This document shows, piece after piece, positions 1 to 5,195 of a DNA stretch of 5,195 nt (within the stretch, counting starts at the first letter, position 1; every line of letters starts with the position of its first letter). Source of the stretch: Candidatus Heimdallarchaeota archaeon (GTDB lineage Archaea > Asgardarchaeota > Heimdallarchaeia > JABLTI01); NCBI GenBank assembly GCA_030602675.1, contig JAUVZH010000238.1, positions 1 through 5,195 on the forward strand. The letters are read 5' to 3'. The notes under the pieces are model-generated. The model had not been told where the DNA came from and did not search any database. It saw nothing but the letters and a program-made list of their open reading frames with translations. The position numbers and the translations under genes were made by a program.

Positions 1-562
1 AATCAAGGTCAGGCAAATAAATAACCCTCTTTGTATGTTCAATTAGAAAACCTACAGTATCTGCATGTTCATCTCTGTGAGGAACTTTGAATGTTTTAAT
101 ATTGAAATCTTCCATAGGATACTCATAATTCATCTTCATACTGAATAGGACTAGATTTTTTCGTTCGAATAGATGCTGAAATGGATGATTATTCTTCAAA
201 AATTCACTCATTTTTGTTGAACAAAACACCATGACTTCATCAGCATCACAACATTCCTTACCTAGCGACCAAAGACCTGAACAATGTCCATAATGAGCAT
301 GTGTTAAGAAAATTCCAGATATTGGTATTGATTTTTGATTTTTTACTTTTGGAATTACTTTCTTAATAATTTCAATTTGATCTTTCAAATCTGGTGAAGC
401 ATCAATTATGTAACAATATTCCTTTTCTTTATCAAGAAATGCAATAGAAGGACCTAACCTTCTTTGATCTGGATTTTTTCTAGCATTTGAACAAATTTCA
501 CAATCACAATTTATTTGTGGTACACCAGCATCTTGACCAGATCCCAGAATTAGAAGTTTCAT
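1..562 (-). CDS. PqqB-like metallo-beta-lactamase-fold hydrolase, C-terminus cut by window edge
   Basis: This gene reads leftward from an ATG at 562-560 and stays open for 187 codons to the left edge, so its C-terminal part is missing. What is seen: it opens with MKLLILGSGQDAGVPQ and then has a C19-x-C21-x-x-C24 cluster followed by AR and QRR, as in PqqB and PhnP-type proteins, where the cysteines hold a structural zinc. The metal motif is THAHYGH at residues 87-93, an HxHxGH form with Gly where most MBL enzymes have the catalytic Asp. Further on come VPHRDEHADTVGF (160-172) and YLPDLD (182-187), the later metal-ligand regions. These blocks match the PqqB-like branch of the MBL superfamily better than PhnP, which has HYHMDH. 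The protein is probably cytoplasmic, with no signal peptide. The substrate is unknown, and PQQ synthesis is unlikely because no other pqq gene is present. It is divergent from the permease operon, with no sign of shared function. The family call is firm; the function is not. Confidence 0.8.
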   Translation of the reverse strand, partial: MKLLILGSGQDAGVPQINCDCEICSNARKNPDQRRLGPSIAFLDKEKEYCYIIDASPDLKDQIEIIKKVIPKVKNQKSIPISGIFLTHAHYGHCSGLWSLGKECCDADEVMVFCSTKMSEFLKNNHPFQHLFERKNLVLFSMKMNYEYPMEDFNIKTFKVPHRDEHADTVGFLIEHTKRVIYLPDLD

Positions 563-584
563 AAGTGGAGTGAAATCGCTTTGT

Positions 585-630
585 GTTTAATTTTTTTGGT
601 TGTACTGATTTTTTCAGTTATTTAATTTAC
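585..630 (-). promoter_or_regulatory. Candidate archaeal promoter(s) for the MBL hydrolase gene
   Basis: Two AT-rich TATA-like stretches read toward the hydrolase. One is AAAAAAATTAAA (about 597-586 on the minus strand), which would place transcription start only a few bases before the ATG. The other is GTAAATTAAATAA (630-618), which would give a leader of roughly 35 bases. The bases just before the ATG (CACTCCACTT) contain no Shine-Dalgarno motif, which favours the nearer box and a nearly leaderless transcript. In DNA this AT-rich, TATA-like matches are common by chance, so the exact position is tentative. Confidence 0.3.
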
Positions 631-682
631 TTCTTAGTAGCTCAAACCAAAGAATTTTTCTTATCTTTTTCGTCCATTCTTC

Positions 683-709
683 AAAAATATTTTTTAGTGT
701 AAATACACT
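683..709 (+). promoter_or_regulatory. Candidate TATA box with overlapping or adjacent dyad operator for the permease operon
   Basis: AAAAATATTTTTT at 683-695 could serve as a TATA/BRE region. It would place transcription start near 710-715 and leave a leader of about 35-40 bases before the TTG at 750. Directly after it lies a dyad-symmetric site, AGTGTA-AA-TACACT at 696-709, with two perfect 6-base arms. A dyad between the TATA box and the start of transcription is where archaeal repressors commonly bind to block polymerase recruitment. The symmetry is seen directly; the operator role is inference. Confidence 0.35.
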
Positions 710-737
710 TCATCAAAAGGAATTGATGTAAGAACTT

Positions 738-743
738 GGTGGT
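738..743 (+). promoter_or_regulatory. Shine-Dalgarno-like motif for the permease TTG start
   Basis: GGTGGT lies 6 bases before the TTG at 750-752 and partly matches the archaeal GGAGGTGAT consensus. An in-frame TAA at 747-749 sits directly before the TTG, so no start further upstream is possible. The competing start is the ATG at 777, which has AGGA (767-770) in front of it. The TTG is preferred because the residues between the two starts (STWLGTF) match the usual N-terminal hydrophobic segment of LctP proteins. Confidence 0.45.
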
Positions 744-749
744 AGTTAA

Positions 750-2522
750 TTGGTTTCAACTTGGTTAGGAACTTTTATGATACTTTTACCATTTATTGGT
801 GCATTACTTTTATTGTTAGTTTTTAAATGGAAAGCAGATAGCACAGGTTTTGCTATGTGGGTAGTAATTGTAGTTTTTGCTATTGTCTATTTCAAAACTG
901 ATGTAGGAGTAGTTTTTCTTGCTTCTATTGCAGGATTCATAAAATCCTATCCTATTGCTCTAATGGTTTGCACTAGCATCTTTATGATTACGTATATGCA
1001 GAAAACAGGTGCATTACAACGTATAACAGTTGCATTTAAAACATTAGGTGGAGAGGGCAAAGAGCCATTTCAAATTATGTTCATCAACATTGGGCTGGGT
1101 TGTTTTTTAGTCAGTATTGGTGCAACTCCTGTAACAATGTTACCACCTATAATGATTGCTTTAGGATATTCTTCTTTAGCAGCAGTTGCTTTACCAGCAA
1201 TAGGTTATGACCCACTTACAACTTTTGCTTTGCTAGCTATACCAGCAGTTATATTTCAATCTGTGATGTCTGGATTATTTAATTTCGATCCTATTTTTCC
1301 AACTCTTGCAGAAAGTGGTTTTATCTTCTCATTATTTATGCCTGTTGTTACAACTGGTATATCATTTGGCATGATGTTCATTGCAGGTGGTAGAAAAATG
1401 TTATTTAGAAAAGATTCAATGCTATTTGCTGCCGTTGGAGGAATTACTGCTGGTGGAACAGCTATACTTGTCAATGGTTTAGCTAAGCTTTTAGAAATGG
1501 ATGGGTTAGTTCCCTTAACTGGACTTTTTGCTGGTTTGTTTACTTGTGGTTCAATGCTTCTATTAGCAAAAATTATGAAATTAAAGATATTTGATCGTGG
1601 AAACCTAACTGAAGAGGATATGAAAATTGAGAAATCAATGCCTTTATGGAAAGCTTTTATGCCTTGGATAATTCTGGTAGTTTTATGTGGAATAACGAAT
1701 TTTGTACCTCAAATTTATGATTTCTTATTTACAAAATTAGCCATGAATATACAAATAGCTGGTTCTAAACCAATCGCTTTACGAGTTTTTTGGAACGCTT
1801 GGTTCTGGGTAATTCTTTCTACTTTATTATCTATGCCCTTTTTAGGTGTTAAAAATAAGTTGAAAGATACTTTTTCTACATGGGCAAAGCGCTCAATTAG
1901 ACCTGTTTTCGCTGCAGCAATTTTCTTCTCTGTTGCTTCTGTTTTGAATTGGTCTGGTGCTACTGGTGAAATTGGTTCTGATGGTTTTTGGGTAGTTGCT
2001 ACTGAAAACAATATAATTAGTGTGCTCTCTGATGCAAGTGCAACTATTTTCGGGAAATACTATCCTTTTATTGTACCATTTATTGGTTTACTTGGTGGTT
2101 TTGTTAGTGGTAGTGAAACTTCAGCGATAGCCATGTTTACAAAATATCAGTTTGATACTGGGACAACACTAGGGTTGTCAAATAATGCAATAGTTGTTTT
2201 AGGAGCATCAAATGGTATTGGAGGTGGACTTGCCAGTGTTTTAAGTCCTGCTAAAATCCAAAACGCAACTGCAGTTATTGACAAACAAGGTATAGAAGGT
2301 GAAGTTATAAAGAAAACTGCACCAATTGCATTACTAATGGTAGTTGCGGTTTCAGTTATTACTTTGTGTTGGGCAAATGAGTATTCAGTTGGTCTATGGA
2401 TAGCTGTAATAGCTATAGCAATTGGTTCAGTTGCAACATTAATTCTAGCTTACATTGGTATTGTGCGGCTTGTTAGAAAAAGAAAATCCAAAAAAGAAAA
2501 AGTGGAGGAAGTAGATAAATGA
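750..2522 (+). CDS. LctP-family (L-lactate/glycolate-type) permease
   Basis: This 590-residue polytopic inner-membrane protein belongs to the lactate permease family (TC 2.A.14), whose known members import L-lactate, D-lactate or glycolate with protons. It starts with TTG. Family-like blocks in order are: an N-terminal hydrophobic helix (5-25); YPIALMVCTSIFMITYMQKTG (67-87), resembling the family's AllLY..lketGa segment; CFLVSIGATPVTMLPP (118-133), in the place of the family's FLEGxxGFGtPxAIPA signature; LWKAFMPWIILVVL (299-312); FIVPFIGLLGGFVSGSETSA (440-459), like FiaPFiGaLGaFiTGSnTxs; and GGGLASVLSPAKI (491-503), the SP-x-N-like block near the end. One more membrane helix (about 548-572) and a tail rich in Lys and Glu finish the protein, making it longer than the usual 530-560 residues. 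The FLEG/GFG signature is degenerate: the Glu and two Gly are missing, so the substrate may differ from lactate. No lactate dehydrogenase or glycolate oxidase gene is nearby to settle it. It is the first gene of a unit with two small membrane proteins. Confidence 0.88.
   Translation: MVSTWLGTFMILLPFIGALLLLLVFKWKADSTGFAMWVVIVVFAIVYFKTDVGVVFLASIAGFIKSYPIALMVCTSIFMITYMQKTGALQRITVAFKTLGGEGKEPFQIMFINIGLGCFLVSIGATPVTMLPPIMIALGYSSLAAVALPAIGYDPLTTFALLAIPAVIFQSVMSGLFNFDPIFPTLAESGFIFSLFMPVVTTGISFGMMFIAGGRKMLFRKDSMLFAAVGGITAGGTAILVNGLAKLLEMDGLVPLTGLFAGLFTCGSMLLLAKIMKLKIFDRGNLTEEDMKIEKSMPLWKAFMPWIILVVLCGITNFVPQIYDFLFTKLAMNIQIAGSKPIALRVFWNAWFWVILSTLLSMPFLGVKNKLKDTFSTWAKRSIRPVFAAAIFFSVASVLNWSGATGEIGSDGFWVVATENNIISVLSDASATIFGKYYPFIVPFIGLLGGFVSGSETSAIAMFTKYQFDTGTTLGLSNNAIVVLGASNGIGGGLASVLSPAKIQNATAVIDKQGIEGEVIKKTAPIALLMVVAVSVITLCWANEYSVGLWIAVIAIAIGSVATLILAYIGIVRLVRKRKSKKEKVEEVDK
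2504..2508 (+). promoter_or_regulatory. Ribosome binding site inside the permease 3' end
   Basis: GGAGG lies within the last codons of the permease gene, 10 bases before an ATG that overlaps the permease stop codon in an ATGA arrangement. It supports the small downstream reading frame as a real, translationally coupled gene. Confidence 0.6.
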
Positions 2523-2650
2523 TAGCAATTGAAATCCTTGCATATATTTCTGTAGGAATAATAACTCTTAGTTGGTTATTTTCAATTATTCATGAGTTAG
2601 TAAAGAAAACCCATTCAAACTATGAAACAAAGGAACAACAAACAGAGTGA
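2519..2650 (+). CDS. 43-aa single-pass membrane protein, coupled to the permease
   Basis: The ATG at 2519 overlaps the permease stop (ATGA), with GGAGG 10 bases upstream, and the frame ends in TGA at 2648-2650. The product starts MIAIEILAYISVGIITLSWL. It has one hydrophobic helix at about residues 4-24, then a polar tail HELVKKTH...QQTE with a cluster of Lys and His right after the helix. By the positive-inside rule the tail faces the cytoplasm and the short N-terminus faces out. I do not recognise a family. The overlap and the shared transcript suggest a partner or stabiliser of the permease, comparable in logic to the small accessory proteins found beside some sodium symporters. That role is inferred from position only. 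The frame is short, but the start context, ATGA overlap and membrane-helix composition together make chance unlikely. Confidence 0.65.
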   Translation: MIAIEILAYISVGIITLSWLFSIIHELVKKTHSNYETKEQQTE

Positions 2651-2653
2651 TAA

Positions 2654-2658
2654 GGTGA
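2654..2658 (+). promoter_or_regulatory. Ribosome binding site deciding a TTG start
   Basis: GGTGA lies 7 bases before the TTG at 2666-2668, in the 15-base gap after the preceding small gene. It is a good match to the archaeal anti-Shine-Dalgarno and fixes the otherwise ambiguous start of the 59-aa frame. The nearest ATG (2682) is out of frame and hits a stop after two more codons. Confidence 0.6.
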
Positions 2659-2665
2659 GAAAGAT

Positions 2666-2845
2666 TTGACTCTAACTACAGATGAAATACTAACAATAGT
2701 AGGATTATCAATTATCTTAGTTGTATGCATTACATTACTAACTTTTCTTTTATTGAGTCATTTTAGTGATTTTAAAAAGATGGACATAAAAATGGGTTCT
2801 AGAATTGTTAGCTATTTTAAAGAAAAAGATAAAGAACTAGATTAA
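2666..2845 (+). CDS. 59-aa single-pass membrane protein, third gene of the permease unit
   Basis: This frame starts at TTG 2666, supported by GGTGA 7 bases upstream, and ends in TAA at 2843-2845. The product has an acidic N-terminus (TLTTDEIL), one strongly hydrophobic helix at about residues 8-31 (from ILTIVGLSIILVV through LLTFLLLSH), and a basic, then mixed-charge tail (FKKMDIKMGSRIVSYFKEKDKELD). Predicted topology is N-out, C-in with a cytoplasmic tail of about 28 residues that could form an amphipathic helix. I recognise no family. It lies 15 bases after the 43-aa gene with nothing to separate them, so all three genes probably share one mRNA. A role as a permease accessory or assembly subunit is inferred from context. 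It could instead be an unrelated small membrane protein carried in the operon. Confidence 0.62.
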   Translation: MTLTTDEILTIVGLSIILVVCITLLTFLLLSHFSDFKKMDIKMGSRIVSYFKEKDKELD

Positions 2846-2890
2846 GAAAAATGAAAAGAAGGTTGATAAATTACCATTTCTCGGTAATTT
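2846..2890 (-). terminator. Candidate terminator of the surface-protein gene at the convergent junction
   Basis: A perfect hairpin AAATTACC / GGTAATTT (2868-2875 and 2883-2890, 7-base loop) overlaps the last codons and the stop of the minus-strand gene. Reading in that gene's direction it is followed, after a short gap, by the T-rich tract CTTCTTTTCATTTTTCTT (2864-2847). Archaeal termination depends mainly on such T-rich tracts, with hairpins optional. In the plus direction no comparable T-run follows, so it is less likely to end the permease operon. Confidence 0.35.
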
Positions 2891-5195
2891 CCTTCATCCA
2901 GATATCTGAAGCCTTCACTACTGCAGCTATGAGATCATCTTCTCTTCCTTTTGAACCGGCATCAATGGCTTTGAATACTTCTTGTATTATTGAAAAGATT
3001 GTTTTTAGAACTAGATCCATTTGTTTTGGTATCTCGTCACTTGTCAATAGAACTTCTAATTTCTCTAACGTTGATGTGTTGAAATTATTTGCTAAATCAA
3101 ATTGTCTTTCCAATAAAGCTGATAATGCAGATTGAGTGTTTTGTATTATTCTTCCGAATACCAGTTGCTTATCTTTTGGACACAAATTGATTAGCTTTTC
3201 AATAGATTTTACATCTTCAATATGAGGTATCGTTTCTTCTTCAATTATAAATTCTTTAGGTTCTGTAGTTGGTTCATATGTTGGTTCTACTGTCTCTTCT
3301 TGTGGAGCAAGATATTCTACTGCACGTTCATAGTCATATGATTCTGTAGTAGGTTGAGTCTCTAATGAATCTAGTGAAAATACTACATCTTCAAATTCAT
3401 CTTCACAATCATCTACAAGTTCCATGCTATCAGACAAACCAAAGTGAATCTGAACTAGAATGTTTGCTCCTTTAAATGTCTCTGGAGTGATAATCAAATC
3501 ATCTTGCTTTAACAAGTATTCATAATCATGTTCGAATGCTTTTGTAAATTCAATGATTTTTTCCTTATGAATTGGTTTTGTTTTGTTCAGCATTAAAACT
3601 GAATCTCCATAGATACCTGGACAGATTAACACTCTCTTTTGACCAATTTCTACACTTTGTATTTTGAGTTTTGATTTTTCGCCAGTGATCTCTTCTAATA
3701 CACCTCTTATACCAGTCATCGCTCCTCCAAAAAGCAAATCACCTTTAACACTTTCAGGTTCATTGATTATGTAGACACAAGGAAGACCATTCATAATATA
3801 AGCAACGGTCACTATTTCGTTCTTCCATCCAATATTTGCTACTTGTTTTCGCAAAACGGTACTGAATAAAATTGCAATTAATACAATCAATGCTGCGCCA
3901 ACTGACACATAAATCAAGTTATTTCCTTGTAAAATCCATGGAGTAACTGATGTTTGTATTAAATTAATATTATATATTTGGCTTACTTCATTTCCAGCAA
4001 AATCATTAACAGTTACTTCTAATGTATATTGACCAAATGGTAGATCAGTTAAGTTTAAAGTTAGAATATAAACACCCAATTGACCTGTACTTTCATTTGT
4101 AGGAGTTAATACAAATAATTGGTTATAATCATCACCTGTAATTAAGAGAGTAACATTTCTAATTCTTAGGTTGTCTGTAGCAATAATTTCTATTGTTATA
4201 TTAGTTGCATCTAATGCAACTTCAACATCTAAAACACCTGATGAACCATCAGTTATAGATTGATCATTGATTGTAACACCTAAAAATCCAGGATTTTCGC
4301 TGTCAATATAAAACACTATATTTGTCGCAGCTTCTCTATCATATGAATCAAGCACTACAATAGTTAAACTATGTACACCTTCAGAAGTAGTGTAGTGAAG
4401 TTCAGTTACTGAGATAGGTAATGTGAATGGGAGCATTTGAATGTCTGAAATGTAACTATAAGTGAACGCTTTGTCACCATCAATATAAATACAGACACAT
4501 TTAACACCAGTTCTTGCATTAGAAACTGTTATGTCAAAATCAAAAGAACTATTTATAATATAAAATGGACTGACTAGATTAACAGAATATTCAGGTAGAA
4601 TAAGATAAATTTGAAGGTAAATTATCGCATTGGCATAATTATTTGCCATATCAACAACATCAACAGTTATTGTGATATAGCCATGTGTTTGATTAAGCTG
4701 AATATATTGTGAGTTCTTCAGGTATGTCCAAGTACTAATAACTATATCATTTATTTTCACAATAAATTTCTTGATTCCTGTGCCATCTTCTGTACTATCC
4801 CATTTTAGATAAATTATGTTATCTATAATAACTGAATCATTTGCTGGGAGATTGATATTAATTGTAGGTGCAGATTGATCAACTGTAACCCATCTCATAT
4901 CAGTATAATTAATTCCTGCAGCAACAGCGACAATTGTTATATTGAATAATGGAAATTCATCTATGGGAATGGTATTAAGATCAAAAGAATAGCTTCTTGC
5001 AGCTATACCTAGAGTGGTATTTAATATTTCATTCAAATAAATCTCAAATCCAGAAAGACCTACTACATTCGCTATAATCCAATTGAAATCAATCACTGGA
5101 GATGAGCTGTAAAAGTGTGGTTGAATTGGATTAGTAATTACGATTTCTGCAGTTGATGAATCATGGTTAATTGTTATTGTATCCTCAAAGAAGTG
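2871..5195 (-). CDS. Partial type I surface protein: beta-sandwich ectodomains, one TM helix, cytoplasmic longin-like domain
   Basis: The frame is open from the right edge to TAA at 2873-2871 (774 codons seen), so the true start and any signal peptide lie outside the window. The GTG at 5096-5094 is only the first possible start codon in view, not a convincing one. Residues below count from that GTG. Residues 1-381 hold about four beta-rich Ig/FN3/cadherin-like repeats separated by turns such as VDQSAPTI (72-79) and DSENPGF (265-271). The last repeat closes with GQYTLEVTVNDFAGNEVS, typical of such folds. One membrane helix follows at 393-415 (IYVSVGAALIVLIAILF) with a basic LRKQ stop. Residues 427-530 read as strand-strand-helix-three strands-helix, the order of a longin domain, including GDLLFGGAMTGIRGVLEEI as the first helix. 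Then come an acidic Pro/Thr/Glu linker (556-628) and a helical C-terminal domain (629-741). It is likely a receptor or adhesin anchored in the membrane. The longin call rests on pattern recognition, not a search. Confidence 0.78.
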   Translation of the reverse strand, partial: HFFEDTITINHDSSTAEIVITNPIQPHFYSSSPVIDFNWIIANVVGLSGFEIYLNEILNTTLGIAARSYSFDLNTIPIDEFPLFNITIVAVAAGINYTDMRWVTVDQSAPTININLPANDSVIIDNIIYLKWDSTEDGTGIKKFIVKINDIVISTWTYLKNSQYIQLNQTHGYITITVDVVDMANNYANAIIYLQIYLILPEYSVNLVSPFYIINSSFDFDITVSNARTGVKCVCIYIDGDKAFTYSYISDIQMLPFTLPISVTELHYTTSEGVHSLTIVVLDSYDREAATNIVFYIDSENPGFLGVTINDQSITDGSSGVLDVEVALDATNITIEIIATDNLRIRNVTLLITGDDYNQLFVLTPTNESTGQLGVYILTLNLTDLPFGQYTLEVTVNDFAGNEVSQIYNINLIQTSVTPWILQGNNLIYVSVGAALIVLIAILFSTVLRKQVANIGWKNEIVTVAYIMNGLPCVYIINEPESVKGDLLFGGAMTGIRGVLEEITGEKSKLKIQSVEIGQKRVLICPGIYGDSVLMLNKTKPIHKEKIIEFTKAFEHDYEYLLKQDDLIITPETFKGANILVQIHFGLSDSMELVDDCEDEFEDVVFSLDSLETQPTTESYDYERAVEYLAPQEETVEPTYEPTTEPKEFIIEEETIPHIEDVKSIEKLINLCPKDKQLVFGRIIQNTQSALSALLERQFDLANNFNTSTLEKLEVLLTSDEIPKQMDLVLKTIFSIIQEVFKAIDAGSKGREDDLIAAVVKASDIWMKEITEKW

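Noticed and set aside
563..749. Possible small RNA or riboswitch in the divergent intergenic region
   Set aside because: Apart from the short 14-bp dyad no stable stem or recognisable aptamer is visible, and the 187 bases are accounted for by two promoters and leaders.
1256..1474. 72-codon frame on the minus strand inside the permease gene
   Set aside because: It is antisense to strongly conserved permease blocks, has no ribosome binding site or recognisable protein features, and is a shadow of the real gene.
1715..2011. 98-codon frame on the minus strand inside the permease gene
   Set aside because: It lies opposite membrane-helix codons of the permease and shows no family features or start signals.
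2851..3135. 94-codon plus-strand frame starting just after the permease operon
   Set aside because: It lies almost wholly antisense to the helical C-terminal domain of the surface protein and no clear Shine-Dalgarno motif precedes its ATG. Its sequence shows no family features, so an independent gene is unlikely.
3240..3330. Tandem DNA repeat encoding the EPTYEPTTEP stretch
   Set aside because: The repeat is short and imperfect at the DNA level. It looks like low-complexity linker coding rather than a repeat element.
5094..5096. GTG as the start codon of the surface protein
   Set aside because: The frame stays open to the window edge with 33 more beta-repeat-like residues (for example TAEIVITNPIQPHFYSS), and no signal peptide follows the GTG, so the gene starts outside the window.

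Overview
The window looks archaeal and most likely comes from an Asgard (Loki/Heimdall-type) lineage; this placement is an inference. The DNA is strongly AT-rich, and genes start with TTG as well as ATG. Plus-strand starts are preceded by GGTGA/GGAGG-type Shine-Dalgarno motifs, while the divergent gene has none. The right half encodes a large surface protein whose cytoplasmic part has the strand/helix order of a longin domain, a family expanded in Asgard genomes. No rRNA, tRNA, CRISPR array or mobile element is visible.

Layout from left to right: (1) 1-562, minus strand, the first 187 codons of a PqqB-like metallo-beta-lactamase-fold hydrolase that runs off the left edge. (2) 563-749, a divergent intergenic region with candidate TATA boxes for both directions and a 14-bp dyad-symmetric site in front of the permease. 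(3) 750-2845, plus strand, a tight three-gene unit: an LctP-family (L-lactate/glycolate-type) permease, then two very short single-pass membrane proteins of 43 and 59 aa. The first small gene overlaps the permease stop and the second follows after 15 bases. (4) 2846-2890, a convergent junction with a perfect 8-bp hairpin and a T-rich tract on the minus strand. (5) 2871-5195, minus strand, a partial (774 codons seen) type I membrane protein with tandem beta-sandwich ectodomains, one transmembrane helix, a longin-like domain, an acidic Pro/Thr/Glu linker and a helical C-terminal domain.

The operon suggests a carboxylate permease made together with two tiny membrane partners, possibly under a repressor that binds the dyad. 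The convergent surface protein is a separate unit and looks like a receptor or adhesin that carries a GTPase-regulator-type fold on its cytoplasmic side. The two most interesting points are this outside-to-inside fusion and the undescribed small membrane proteins co-translated with the permease.
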